A stretch of DNA of 64,000 bases from Niastella sp. (lineage in GTDB: Bacteria > Bacteroidota > Bacteroidia > Chitinophagales > Chitinophagaceae). Position 1 is the first letter of the stretch; each line of letters opens with the position of its first letter. The notes beneath the pieces are model-generated. The model saw nothing but the letters and a program-made list of their open reading frames with translations, searched no databases and was not told where the DNA came from. The stretch lies in the NCBI GenBank assembly GCA_016710595.1, contig JADJVM010000003.1, forward strand, positions 62,001 to 126,000, written 5' to 3'. Position numbers and translations under genes: made by a program. Shown here in pieces: positions 8,537 through 17,876 of this stretch.

Positions 8537-10026
8537 GTAATTGAATAATCTTTTATAACCTGTTGAGCAGCCAACTCGCCACTAATGAGTGATGGCGGTA
8601 CCCCGGGGCCGGGAATCGTTAACTGGCCTGCATAGTATAAATTTTTTATTTTTTTACTGTGCAATGCAGGTTTTAGTATGGCTGTTTGTTTAAGCGTATT
8701 GGCCAGCCCATAGGCATTCCCTTTATAAGCTCCATAATCATCAATAAAATCAGTAATGCCATAAGACTTGTAATAAATAATATCTGATTCTATTTGATGA
8801 CCGGTTTTTTGCTGAAACCGTTTTATTATTTTATCAAAATAAGATTTTCTCAATGTTTCATTATCGCCCTCTAACCCGGATGCTACCGGAACTAAGAAAA
8901 ATAAATTTTCTTTTCCTTCCGGTGCTACTGTACCATCTGTAACGGAGGGTGCACTTACATAGAATAATGGATCTACGGGCCATGATTTTGTTTTATAAAT
9001 TTCCAGGCCATGTGCATCAAAATCAGTATCAAAAAATAAGCTATGGTGTTGTAAGCCGGGAATTTTTTTATTAACGCCAACGTAAAACAACAGGCAAGAC
9101 GGTGCCATGGTCCTTTTATCCCAATAATTTTCTGTATAAGACCGAAATGTTTTATCTAATAATTTGCTTTCAATAAAATGATAATCGGCGGCGCCTATTA
9201 CCACATCGGCCGAGTAATATTTTGTTTCACCAGCGGGTAAATCTGTTGCCTGCACCTGTTTTGCCACAGCATCCTGTACTTCAATATGGGTAACATCCTG
9301 CTGCCATTTAAATTGTACCCCTAAAGATTGGGCGAGTTGCCACATTCCTTCTGCAATTTTATACATACCGCCTTGTGGATACCAGGTACCTAATTTAATA
9401 TCGGCATAATTCATGAGGCTATACAATGCCGGTATATGATTGGGCATGGCTCCTAAAAACAAAACCGGGAACTCAATAATATAACGCAACTTAGGATCTT
9501 TAAAAAAACGGTTTACATGTGTTTTCATATCTGTAAACACATCCAGCTTTAAAACCCCCTTAAGTAAATCAATATCTAAAAATTCAGTAAGTGATACACC
9601 GGGTTTGTACACCAGTTTTTGCATACCCACTTTATATTTATAAGCTGCTTCTTTCATAAAAGCATCTAAGTTTATACCGGCGCCCTTTTCTATTTGTTCA
9701 AATACTTTTTTAAGTTGTTCATAATCTGCCGGGATATCTATTTTATCATCTTTAAAATAAACGCTGTAAGAGGGGTCTAAACGCTGCAGTGTATAATAAT
9801 CGGAAGTTTTTTTACCGAAAGAATTAAAAAAGCGATCAAAAATATCAGGCATCCAATACCAGCTAGGGCCCATATCAAATACAAATCCATCTTGTTCCAT
9901 TTTCCTGGCCCTGCCACCGGGAAGATCATGTTTTTCTAATACGGTAACATTCCATCCTGCTTTCGCTAAAAAACAAGCTGCTGAAAGGCCGGAAAAACCA
10001 CTTCCGATAATAATTGCTTTTTTCAC
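8533..10026 (-). CDS. crtI: Phytoene desaturase
   Basis: A 497-residue FAD enzyme that converts phytoene to lycopene. The N-terminal Rossmann motif GSGFSG is at residues 8-13, the family segment FDMGPSWYWMPD lies near 50-61, and the C-terminal motif YYAGQLTIPGPGVPP closes the FAD fold. It is the first gene of the carotenoid operon and appears to start at a GTG (10026). A TATATTTG box about 25 bases upstream is a likely promoter for the whole operon. It overlaps crtB by four bases. Confidence 0.92.
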   Translation of the reverse strand: MKKAIIIGSGFSGLSAACFLAKAGWNVTVLEKHDLPGGRARKMEQDGFVFDMGPSWYWMPDIFDRFFNSFGKKTSDYYTLQRLDPSYSVYFKDDKIDIPADYEQLKKVFEQIEKGAGINLDAFMKEAAYKYKVGMQKLVYKPGVSLTEFLDIDLLKGVLKLDVFTDMKTHVNRFFKDPKLRYIIEFPVLFLGAMPNHIPALYSLMNYADIKLGTWYPQGGMYKIAEGMWQLAQSLGVQFKWQQDVTHIEVQDAVAKQVQATDLPAGETKYYSADVVIGAADYHFIESKLLDKTFRSYTENYWDKRTMAPSCLLFYVGVNKKIPGLQHHSLFFDTDFDAHGLEIYKTKSWPVDPLFYVSAPSVTDGTVAPEGKENLFFLVPVASGLEGDNETLRKSYFDKIIKRFQQKTGHQIESDIIYYKSYGITDFIDDYGAYKGNAYGLANTLKQTAILKPALHSKKIKNLYYAGQLTIPGPGVPPSLISGELAAQQVIKDYSIT

Positions 10027-10050
10027 AGCCCGAAAATAATCATATTAATA

Positions 10051-10058
10051 CAAATATA
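10051..10058 (-). promoter_or_regulatory. Likely -7 box of the carotenoid operon promoter
   Basis: Minus-strand TATATTTG matches the Bacteroidota TAnnTTTG element exactly and leaves a leader of about 18 bases before the crtI GTG. No good -33 TTTG is seen at the usual distance; a TTGG lies somewhat closer. Confidence 0.5.
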
Positions 10059-10098
10059 ATTTTTAAGAAGTGGCCAATGTATGAAAATCATGTTTCAA

Positions 10099-10755
10099 TT
10101 AAAATTCACGCTGCGGAAGGTTTTTAAAAAAGCGGGGAGTTAATTTATTTTCGGGAAACAGGATGGTCCAGGCGGTTAAAAAAATAATTTTTATATCTAC
10201 CCAAAGAGATGCATGTTGCAGGTACCAAATTTCCAGTTTGCCTTTATAAGGGTAAATTTTTTGGTACATCGTTTTTGGGTCTGAAGCCAATGAAAGAATT
10301 TTCTCTTCATCTCTAAATACTAAGGAACCTATACCCGTCATTCCGGGCTTTGAATTATAAATTTTTTCTTTTACACCGGCATCATACAAATTAAAACTTA
10401 CGTGCATCAAAGGGCGTGGGCCCACGATACTCATATCTCCCAATAATACATTCATGATTTGGGGGATTTCATTGAGTTTACTCATCCTTAAAAATTTGCC
10501 AAAAGGCATTACCCGTGGGTCGTTTCGCAATGTAATTTCACCTGTTCCTATATTGGGGCTGTTCTTTACCATGGTAGCAAACTTCCATATATAGAATATT
10601 TTATTTTGGTATCCCACTCTTTTTTGTAAATAAAAAACTTCGTGCTCACCCGTAAGCAATAAGATAAGTACAATAATGATTAATAAGGGAGATAATATTA
10701 CCAGTGCCAGTCCGGCTAAAAGAATATCCAGTAAGCGTTTGGTAAATTTATACAT
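10099..10755 (-). CDS. Initiating phosphoglycosyl transferase (bacterial sugar transferase)
   Basis: A 218-residue monotopic sugar transferase. A hydrophobic membrane helix is at about residues 8-35, then the conserved VFYLQKRVG segment, and later the GPRPL motif of the family. It moves a sugar 1-phosphate from a nucleotide sugar to undecaprenyl phosphate, the first step of repeat-unit assembly. It is of the short form (PglC size), lacking the extra N-terminal membrane segments of WbaP/WcaJ. It is the left end of the polysaccharide locus and lies 33 bases after the aminotransferase gene, probably in one operon. Sugar specificity is not readable. Confidence 0.88.
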   Translation of the reverse strand: MYKFTKRLLDILLAGLALVILSPLLIIIVLILLLTGEHEVFYLQKRVGYQNKIFYIWKFATMVKNSPNIGTGEITLRNDPRVMPFGKFLRMSKLNEIPQIMNVLLGDMSIVGPRPLMHVSFNLYDAGVKEKIYNSKPGMTGIGSLVFRDEEKILSLASDPKTMYQKIYPYKGKLEIWYLQHASLWVDIKIIFLTAWTILFPENKLTPRFFKNLPQREF

Positions 10756-10788
10756 TCGTTTAAAAGTAGTTCCGTGAAAGATACGGTA

Positions 10789-11919
10789 TTAAAATGCTTC
10801 TTTTATTTTTTGTGACACTTCCATTAATTCTTCGTTGCTAATATTGGTGCTGCAAGGGATGCTTAAGCAATGACGGTAAATAAAATCTGACCGGTCGTTT
10901 TGATGATAATAAATATCCTCTTTAAACATCCTGAGTTGGTTCATAGGAACCCAAAATGGGCGGCTTTGCATTTTAGCATCGTTCAGCAATTTTAAAACAT
11001 CCTTTTGTTTTTCTGTTTTAATTGTTGGTAGCCACCAGTTAGGATTTACATCATCGCTCACCTGCTGAAATTGTATATCACCAACGCCCTGTAATTGATC
11101 TTTATAAAACTGAATGATTTCTTTTTTTCGTTTTAAAAATCCGGGTAACTGTTCCATTTGTGCAACGCCCATGGCAGCCGCCACATTTACCAGGCGGTAG
11201 TTGTATCCTATTTCGTCATGAATATATTCAAATGAATCGCTTTTAGCCTGTGTAGTTAAGTGTTTCGCTTTTTTTGCCAATGTTTCATCATTGGTAATGA
11301 TCATTCCTCCGCCACCGGTGGTAATAATTTTATTTCCATTGTAACTAAAAGTACCCAATACGCCAAAGCTTCCGGCATGCCTTCCTTTATAATAAGATCC
11401 CAATGCCTCGGTACTATCTTCTAAAACAATAAGATGGTGCTCATTGGCAAGCGCCACCAGGCGGTCCATATCACAAATATTTCCCAATACATGTACGGGC
11501 ATTATAACAGGAATCCTTTTCCCGGTTTTTATATGGTAACAAACGTCATTTCGCTGTTCGGTTTCAGTTTCCAAAAACTGTTGCAGCAAGTTTAAATCCA
11601 TTTGCCAATCATTTTCATCGGCATCAATCAATACCAAACCAGCGCCTGTATATTTAATGGAATTACAAGTAGCAATAAAAGTAATATTGGGGGCAATCAC
11701 TAAATCATTGGGCGTAACCCCAAGCAATACCAGGCATGTATGCAATGCAGTGGTGCCACTACTGGTAGCAACCGCAAATGAAGTACCTGCAAATTCGGCG
11801 CTCAATTTTTCAAATTTGTCAACATACGAGCCTACACTGCTCACCCATCCTGTTTCAATACATTCTGTAACATATTTTAATTCATTACCGCCCATATTAG
11901 GGCCACTCAATAATAACAT
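10789..11919 (-). CDS. DegT/DnrJ/EryC1-family aminotransferase, LegC/PglE-like
   Basis: A 376-residue PLP enzyme of sugar biosynthesis. The PLP lysine is in SYNGNK (K197). The active-site region is preceded by the family motif LEDSTEALGS. The glycine run TGGGGM after the lysine fits the family. ATG at 11919 is preferred over the TTG nine bases upstream. LegC/PglE-type enzymes aminate UDP-4-keto-6-deoxy-GlcNAc. The nearby PglC-size transferase and PglD/NeuD-like acetyltransferase make a bacillosamine-like branch plausible, but no PglF-type dehydratase is visible, so the substrate is inferred. Confidence 0.85.
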   Translation of the reverse strand: MLLLSGPNMGGNELKYVTECIETGWVSSVGSYVDKFEKLSAEFAGTSFAVATSSGTTALHTCLVLLGVTPNDLVIAPNITFIATCNSIKYTGAGLVLIDADENDWQMDLNLLQQFLETETEQRNDVCYHIKTGKRIPVIMPVHVLGNICDMDRLVALANEHHLIVLEDSTEALGSYYKGRHAGSFGVLGTFSYNGNKIITTGGGGMIITNDETLAKKAKHLTTQAKSDSFEYIHDEIGYNYRLVNVAAAMGVAQMEQLPGFLKRKKEIIQFYKDQLQGVGDIQFQQVSDDVNPNWWLPTIKTEKQKDVLKLLNDAKMQSRPFWVPMNQLRMFKEDIYYHQNDRSDFIYRHCLSIPCSTNISNEELMEVSQKIKEAF

Positions 11920-11938
11920 AACATACAATTTTGCGTTG

Positions 11939-11946
11939 CAAATGTA
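11939..11946 (-). promoter_or_regulatory. Likely -7 box upstream of the aminotransferase
   Basis: Minus-strand TACATTTG matches TAnnTTTG and lies 20 bases upstream of the ATG at 11919, in the divergent gap between this gene and the glycosyltransferase at 12034. The -33 element is not obvious. Confidence 0.45.
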
Positions 11947-12033
11947 GATAATTTTAATGAAGCGTTACGGTGGGATAAACTGTGTTTATTTTATCCTAAT
12001 TTGCAACACTTATTAGCACACAGCCCATATTTC

Positions 12034-13137
12034 ATGAACATAATACCCGGTAATAAACCTAAAAAAATTCTTTTTATTGTACCTTATCCATTAGGTACGG
12101 CTCCCTCTCAGCGTTTTAGAGTAGAGCAGTTTTTGCCTGCCATCCAAAAAGCAGGTATGCAGTATGAACTGAAGCCTTTTTTTACCTCCAAAGCCTGGTA
12201 TGTTTTGTATAAAAAAGGATCGCTGGTGCGCAAAGGGGCAGAACTCATCAAAGGATTTGCAAAACGCTTTTTTTTAATCTTGTTTCAAATACATCGTTAC
12301 GATGTAATATTTATTCACCGGGAAGCAGCTCCCCTGGGGCCGCCGATATTTGAATGGATTATCCGCTTTATTTGGCGCAGAAAATATATTTTAGATTTTG
12401 ATGATGCCACCTGGGTACCAATTATTACCCAAGAAAATAAAGTAGCAATGCTGCTGAAATGTTTTTGGAAGGTGAAATACCTATGCAAATGGGCCCGAAT
12501 AAACCTAGCCGGAAATGATTATCTCGCCGATTTTGCAACTGCATCCGGGGCAGCAAAAACGATTTTTTTTCCTACGGTAGTAGATACCGATAACCGGTTT
12601 ACAAAGAATACCATTACCAAAAATGCGGTACCCGTTATTGGCTGGACGGGCTCCCACTCTACCATACATTACTTAAACTCAAGTATTGGCATATTACAAA
12701 GTATAAAAGAAAAAATAAATTTTACACTGGTGATCATTGCCGATAAAAAACCCGGGATAGAAATTGATTTTGAATTTGTAGCCTGGGATAAAAATACTGA
12801 AATAGATACCCTGCAACGTTTTGATATCGGCATCATGCCGTTGAAATATACTGCAACCAGCGAAGGTAAATGCGGTTTTAAATTGATACAATATATGGCA
12901 ATGGGGATTCCCGCCATAGCAGATGATACCCGGGCCAATGCAGCTATAATTGATGAGGGTATCAATGGATTTATTTGCCACAATGATAATGAATGGCTAC
13001 AGGCCATTACCCTTTTATTGAAAGATGAAACCCTGCGAAAACAAATGGGAGAAAAAGCCCGAAAAAAAATTGAAGCACATTATAGTTTATCCAGCAGACA
13101 AGGCCAGTTGATAGAAGCGCTTAACAGTACTTTCTAA
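12034..13137 (+). CDS. Glycosyltransferase, GT-B fold (GT4-like)
   Basis: A 367-residue protein. The N-terminal region has the phrase PLGTAPSQRFRVEQF near residue 18-32, typical of a class of Bacteroidota group-1 glycosyltransferases. The C-terminal part carries the usual GT-B elements, including GWTGSHST in the middle and ...EGKCGFKLIQYMAMGIPAIA near the nucleotide-sugar site. ATG at 12034 is chosen over an upstream TTG. It is one of only three plus-strand genes in the locus and ends on the shared CTAA with the minus-strand gene at 13134. Donor and acceptor are unknown. Confidence 0.85.
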   Translation: MNIIPGNKPKKILFIVPYPLGTAPSQRFRVEQFLPAIQKAGMQYELKPFFTSKAWYVLYKKGSLVRKGAELIKGFAKRFFLILFQIHRYDVIFIHREAAPLGPPIFEWIIRFIWRRKYILDFDDATWVPIITQENKVAMLLKCFWKVKYLCKWARINLAGNDYLADFATASGAAKTIFFPTVVDTDNRFTKNTITKNAVPVIGWTGSHSTIHYLNSSIGILQSIKEKINFTLVIIADKKPGIEIDFEFVAWDKNTEIDTLQRFDIGIMPLKYTATSEGKCGFKLIQYMAMGIPAIADDTRANAAIIDEGINGFICHNDNEWLQAITLLLKDETLRKQMGEKARKKIEAHYSLSSRQGQLIEALNSTF

Positions 13138-14105
13138 GTATTCCGAAATTTTGGTGCAAATGAATCAGTAACGATCCCGGTGCTAAGCAAAGTGTAAATT
13201 TCTTTGATGCCATCAGGTACTTTTTTGGTGATGGTATAGCCCAGCGTATTTTTTATTTTATCGAAGTTTACCCGGTAATCCCTGGGATCTTCGTTCATTT
13301 CTACATAATTCACTTTTACATTCGGAACCACTTTACACACTTCTTCGATGATCATTCCTTTGTTATAATTTTCATCGGTACTACCTACATTAAAGACATT
13401 GGCACGCACTTTATCTTCGGGGCTTTCTATCACCAAAATTACGGCACGGGCCAGGTCATCTACATGGCAGTAAGGCCGCCAAAACTGGGCACCCCAAATT
13501 TCCTGTTCGCCATTAATGGTTGCATTGCGGGTAAACTCATTGACCGTTAAATCAAAACGAATACGGGGCGAAAAACCATATACGGTACTAAAGCGAAGAG
13601 CCGTGCTGCAGATATTACTATCCTTACGTTCTTCTAATAAATATTTTTCAAATTTTACTTTTAACTCAGCATATAAAGATACGGGCCTGAGTTCTGAGGT
13701 TTCGGTAACAAAAGAATTTGGATCGGGCATTTTGCCATAGTTACTACAGGTACTGGCAAAAACAAATCGTTTAATGCCTGCTTTTTCGGCTGCTTCAAAA
13801 AGTTCTACACTACCGGTCCAATTGGTTTCATGCGCCAGGTCGCTATATTTTTTACAGGCAGGATCGCCTACAATGGCAGCCAGGTGAGCAATAGCATCAA
13901 TCCCTTCCAATGCACGGTTCACATCTGCTGCATTGCGTACATCGCCTTTTAAAAATTCAAAATTCGGATTCAGCATTACATCATATAAAGCTTCTCCACC
14001 AAACATCAGGCTATCAAATGCCCTTACGTTGTATCCTTTATGCAGCAATTGGCGCACGAGTACAGAACCTATATATCCTGCACCTCCTGTAACTAAAACC
14101 TTCAT
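13134..14105 (-). CDS. NAD-dependent epimerase/dehydratase (extended SDR)
   Basis: A 323-residue extended short-chain dehydrogenase. The NAD-binding GGAGYIG motif is at residues 7-13, an ASTCSNYG segment at about 118-124, and the catalytic Tyr145/Lys149 pair in YAELK. Such enzymes epimerise, dehydrate or reduce nucleotide sugars. The family is large and the exact reaction cannot be decided; it does not have the membrane region of PglF/WbpM. The stop codon overlaps that of the convergent glycosyltransferase. A TATCTTTG box lies 20 bases upstream of the ATG, so it is probably transcribed from its own promoter. Confidence 0.85.
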   Translation of the reverse strand: MKVLVTGGAGYIGSVLVRQLLHKGYNVRAFDSLMFGGEALYDVMLNPNFEFLKGDVRNAADVNRALEGIDAIAHLAAIVGDPACKKYSDLAHETNWTGSVELFEAAEKAGIKRFVFASTCSNYGKMPDPNSFVTETSELRPVSLYAELKVKFEKYLLEERKDSNICSTALRFSTVYGFSPRIRFDLTVNEFTRNATINGEQEIWGAQFWRPYCHVDDLARAVILVIESPEDKVRANVFNVGSTDENYNKGMIIEEVCKVVPNVKVNYVEMNEDPRDYRVNFDKIKNTLGYTITKKVPDGIKEIYTLLSTGIVTDSFAPKFRNT

Positions 14106-14124
14106 AATTTTTAAAATTTCCCGG

Positions 14125-14132
14125 CAAAGATA
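14125..14132 (-). promoter_or_regulatory. Likely -7 box upstream of the SDR gene
   Basis: Minus-strand TATCTTTG matches TAnnTTTG and leaves a leader of about 13 bases before the ATG at 14105. Confidence 0.45.
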
Positions 14133-14186
14133 TGGTAAACTAATGTTGAAAAATAAATCGCCAACCTTTTTACCTATTGTCTTGTA

Positions 14187-14807
14187 CTAATTTTTTTTAA
14201 GTACCTGTGCCGGGTTGCCAACCACTGTTACCGCATCCGGAATATCCTTTACCACTACCGATCCGGCACCAATCATTACATTGTTACCAATCTGTATCCC
14301 TTCTTTAACAACAGAACCTGCCCCCACAAAAGAATGATTCCCCAATTTTACATTTCCGCATAGTATGGCGCCTGGCCCCACATGACTAAATTCTCCAATT
14401 TCACATTCATGCTCTATGATACAACCTGTGTTACATATAGCGCCGATGCCTACCCTGGCCAGGGCATTTAAAGTTACCTGAGCAGAAACCATTACCCCAT
14501 GCTGGGCAATACTTACGCTATCATCAATAATTGCTGAAGGATGTACGGCATTTACCGGAAATAAATGCTGCTCAGCAAGTTTGTTATAAATATTTTTACG
14601 AATGGTATTATCGCCAATGGCTATAAAAAACTTTTGTTGTTGCATTGCATCCAATCCTGCTGCTGACATCTCGTTTCCAAAATATTTTAAGGAAAAGGGG
14701 TTCTGTTCTTTTTCTTCTTTATCGCAATACCCGGTAACATTTAAGCATAAGGCCGCAAAAATACCATGCACTACATAAGCATGACCGGAGTATCCTATAA
14801 GTATCAT
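14187..14807 (-). CDS. Sugar O/N-acyltransferase, NeuD/PglD family
   Basis: A 206-residue left-handed beta-helix acyltransferase. The N-terminal nucleotide-sugar-binding subdomain starts MILIGYSGHA. From about residue 90 there are hexapeptide repeats (VGIGAICNTGCIIEHECEIGEF, then GNHSFVGAGSVV, then GNNVMIGAGSVV). The family includes PglD, which acetylates the 4-amino group of UDP-4-amino sugars, and NeuD. Together with the LegC/PglE-like aminotransferase and the short sugar transferase it could form a PglC/D/E set. It stands alone with gaps of about 80-110 bases on both sides. Confidence 0.87.
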   Translation of the reverse strand: MILIGYSGHAYVVHGIFAALCLNVTGYCDKEEKEQNPFSLKYFGNEMSAAGLDAMQQQKFFIAIGDNTIRKNIYNKLAEQHLFPVNAVHPSAIIDDSVSIAQHGVMVSAQVTLNALARVGIGAICNTGCIIEHECEIGEFSHVGPGAILCGNVKLGNHSFVGAGSVVKEGIQIGNNVMIGAGSVVVKDIPDAVTVVGNPAQVLKKN

Positions 14808-14919
14808 AATGTGGAATTAATATTTTAAACCCGGAATTTTATAATTTAATTTCAGTCTATAATAAATTGAAAACCCCTGTACTGCCGCTTCCTAAAGGTA
14901 AAGATAGATATTGAATGGT

Positions 14920-16125
14920 TCAATTTTTTAGCCGCTTATTCTCCATTACCAGCATGTTATACTGCTGCAACATTTGTTGCCAAAAAATTTCCCGGTTATA
15001 ATTTTCTATTACCATGGTATGTAAAGTCATTGCCTTTTGTTTCATTTTAGCAGTTGCCTGCATGGCATTTTGAATGGCTCCGCTCAATGCACCCGTATCT
15101 TTTACTGTAAATAAACACCCTGTATTTTCTGTTACGATATCTACATTGCCGCCAATCTTACTGCACAGTATGGGCAATTGCATGGCTGCCGCTTCTAACA
15201 GTACATTGGGGAACCCCTCCCGATAGGTAGGAAACACAAAATAATTTGCAAGCGCCATATAATATTCCACTTTATCTGTCCAGGAAATATGTAAAATATC
15301 CCGGTTATGTAAAATTTCATGGTATATATCTTCGGGGATAGGATCCAGTTCTTCTTCATATTGCCCCACCAGCATTAACTTTAATTGGGGCGTTTGTTTT
15401 TTGAGCGCTTTAAAAGCGGAAACCAATTCTACAATTCCTTTATCTTTTACCAGCCTTCCTACAAATAATAGGTAGCAGTTTTTTTGGTCGTATTGTATCT
15501 TTTCTTGTATCTTCTTTAATTTTTCTGTATCTAAAGTATTAAGATTAAAACGAGCAGTATCTATTCCATTAGAAGATCCTTTACCGATAACCATTAATTT
15601 TCTAAGAGAACAAAATTTATGTTTTTCAATGTACTCTTTTAATGATGTACTATTAGGCCATACCTGCGTAGCGGCTGCATAAGTAATTGTTTCTACCCAT
15701 TGCAAAATTTTTAATTTTAAGCCATGTGCTACCATCAGTGGGAGGCCGGCAACGGTATGGATGCGAATGGGAACACCACAAAACCAGGCAGCTATCATGC
15801 CCAGCAAACCTGCTTTTGGTGTTTCGGTATGTACAATGGCAGGTTTTTCTTTACGAAAAAGGCGGATGAGTAAATAAAGTGCTTTTATATCTTTTAAGGG
15901 AGTAATCTTCCTTGTCATGGGAACCACGGTATGCGGGCATTCCTCCTGCTTTTTTACCAAATCTAATTCTTTGCCTGCAGCGCTTACCAATAGTACCTGG
16001 TATCCATGATTGTGCATAAATGTTGGCTGTCCGCTTAGCGGGTAGGCCAATGCAATAGGAACAGTAGTGATACGTATGAGTTTTGGTTTCTGTAGCAAAA
16101 GATCGGTTTGGTTAAAGCTGTGCAA
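14920..16125 (-). CDS. Glycosyltransferase family 4, copy A of a tandem pair
   Basis: A protein of up to 401 residues with the GT4 layout: the N-terminal KPKLIRITTVP strand, HTETPKAGLLGM, and the C-terminal donor-site segment PTYREGFPNVLLEAAAMQLP. It is closely related over its full length to the adjacent gene at 16230-17504, including the KITPLKDIK/KITPFQDLK and GKGSSNGI segments, which indicates tandem duplication. The start is uncertain: there is no ATG near the N-terminus, so TTG at 16125 or a later TTG just before KPK is used. Sugar specificity is unknown. Confidence 0.87.
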   Translation of the reverse strand: MHSFNQTDLLLQKPKLIRITTVPIALAYPLSGQPTFMHNHGYQVLLVSAAGKELDLVKKQEECPHTVVPMTRKITPLKDIKALYLLIRLFRKEKPAIVHTETPKAGLLGMIAAWFCGVPIRIHTVAGLPLMVAHGLKLKILQWVETITYAAATQVWPNSTSLKEYIEKHKFCSLRKLMVIGKGSSNGIDTARFNLNTLDTEKLKKIQEKIQYDQKNCYLLFVGRLVKDKGIVELVSAFKALKKQTPQLKLMLVGQYEEELDPIPEDIYHEILHNRDILHISWTDKVEYYMALANYFVFPTYREGFPNVLLEAAAMQLPILCSKIGGNVDIVTENTGCLFTVKDTGALSGAIQNAMQATAKMKQKAMTLHTMVIENYNREIFWQQMLQQYNMLVMENKRLKN

Positions 16126-16229
16126 AATTAACGTTTATAAGCTGCTGCACACATCTTACCAGTCATTTTATTTTATAAAAAAAGTATTTCCGATGAGAAA
16201 TACTTTTTATAAAAATGATATAAAAGATT

Positions 16230-17504
16230 TTATGAAACGGCGTTTTGCTTGTTGTACCCGGGTATCCATAAATGGTACATCCATCCCGGAACCATATCCC
16301 GATGTGCCGGTGATATTTTTGCCGGAATTTTTTCTTCCTGGGTTTGCAATTGAGAATATTCCATCAATATTTTTTCCCATACCTGGGTCGTTTTAAATTC
16401 ACGGTGAATATAGTTGTGCAATTGGCTCGCCATCCGGCCCATTTCTTCTTTCTTAAAAATACTATATTCAATTTTTTCTGCCAGGTTTTGTACATTATGG
16501 GTATTGAATAAAAGCCCGGTTTGATTGTTTTGTACAATATCAATATTACCGCAAATAGAGCTGCAGATAATGGGAAGTTTCATTGCGCCGGCTTGTAAAA
16601 GTACATTGGGAAACCCTTCCCTGTGTGATGGGAATACAAAAGTATCTGCCAGTTGCATATAATATTCCACATCATTCGTCCATGAAACATGTATTACATC
16701 GGGGTTGTGCTGAATGCAATCCATCGTTTGCCTGGGCAACGGGTCTAATCCATTTTCAAAATCGCCAAGCAATAATAATTTTAAACGGCTATGTGATTTT
16801 TGTAAATGTGCAAATGCATCCATCAATTCTATAATCCCTTTATCTTTCACCAGCCTGCCGGTAAATAATAAATAAGTAAATGAGCTGTTATAATGGATGC
16901 ACTTTTTTATTTCTGCCAATTTATGGTTGTCCAGTATTTGTGGGTTGTAGCGTTGCAGGTTAATTCCATTTGAAGAACCTTTACCGATGATATTTATTTT
17001 TTCCTGGCGGGTGAGTTTTTGCTCCAGGATATATTTTTTAAGCGATGGGCTATTGGGCCATATAGTAGATGCACACCAGTAGGTAAGTTTCTCGATATAT
17101 TTAAGCAATGTAAATTTGGCTCCATGTTCTACCATCAGCGGTAAGCCCGCAACCGTATGAATTCTTGTTTTTACACCACAAATTCTGGCCGCCAACATAC
17201 CCAGTAACCCGGCTTTAGGAGTATGAGAATGTACAATATCGGGCTTTTCTTTAATAAAGATTTTGATAAGCTGAAACAAACATTTTAAATCTTGAAATGG
17301 GGTGATCTTCCTCGTCATTGGAACAATCAGGTGCCTGCATTTTTCTTGCCTTAGCACTTCGGTAAGTTCTTTGCCCTCTGCGCTAATCATGATCACATCA
17401 TACCCACTGGTACTCATATAATTCATTTGGCCTTGCAATAAATAACGCAATGCCATAGGTACCGTGGTAATTCTAATGAGTTTCGGTTTGTTGTTATTTT
17501 GCAT
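16230..17504 (-). CDS. Glycosyltransferase family 4, copy B of a tandem pair
   Basis: A 424-residue GT4 protein starting at an ATG. KPKLIRITTVP is at residues 6-16, HSHTPKAGLLGMLAA is near 92-106, and PSHREGFPNVLLQAGAMKLP is the C-terminal donor-site segment. It is the paralogue of the gene at 14920-16125. It extends about 25 residues further at the C-terminus (PGWMYHLWIPGY region). The two probably add related sugars, or one copy has diverged in specificity. Confidence 0.88.
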   Translation of the reverse strand: MQNNNKPKLIRITTVPMALRYLLQGQMNYMSTSGYDVIMISAEGKELTEVLRQEKCRHLIVPMTRKITPFQDLKCLFQLIKIFIKEKPDIVHSHTPKAGLLGMLAARICGVKTRIHTVAGLPLMVEHGAKFTLLKYIEKLTYWCASTIWPNSPSLKKYILEQKLTRQEKINIIGKGSSNGINLQRYNPQILDNHKLAEIKKCIHYNSSFTYLLFTGRLVKDKGIIELMDAFAHLQKSHSRLKLLLLGDFENGLDPLPRQTMDCIQHNPDVIHVSWTNDVEYYMQLADTFVFPSHREGFPNVLLQAGAMKLPIICSSICGNIDIVQNNQTGLLFNTHNVQNLAEKIEYSIFKKEEMGRMASQLHNYIHREFKTTQVWEKILMEYSQLQTQEEKIPAKISPAHRDMVPGWMYHLWIPGYNKQNAVS

Positions 17505-17876
17505 CTCTGGATGGTTTGCTGTAGCGAAATTTCACAACACAAACTGCAAAATACCAGGGACACCATTTTTGGGTGTTACCTCCTGTTACGATGAGAATGC
17601 CAGGTCTTTCAACTACAATTGGATACTTACCTAACGTATGCTTAAAATAAATATTGTGTATCTTTTCATTTTATATGAAACTACAAGCAGCAATCAATCA
17701 ATCCGTTAACCCTTTTTATGGGCTTTTAGGCGCATACCGGATACAGGGCAATCGTTTTGGTACAAACCGGCATGTTGTTTTATTTTTTAAGGCTTTCAAA
17801 ATCAATTCTATTACATCAAATTGAATACTTAATTTTAACGTAATAATAATTTGCTAAACAGGCCAGGGATTGCTCT
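17505..17876. other. Intergenic stretch before the first Wzy-like gene
   Basis: This 372-base stretch lies between a leftward glycosyltransferase and the rightward Wzy-like gene, so it must hold two divergent promoters, but no clear TAnnTTTG box was found. A small frame of 49 codons (17675-17824, plus) exists without support from composition or context. A short hairpin ACACC/GGTGT is near 17560. Nothing else is recognised. Confidence 0.5.

Noticed and set aside
17675..17824. 49-codon frame in the gap before the first Wzy-like gene
   Set aside because: No membrane, signal or domain features and no context; most likely chance.
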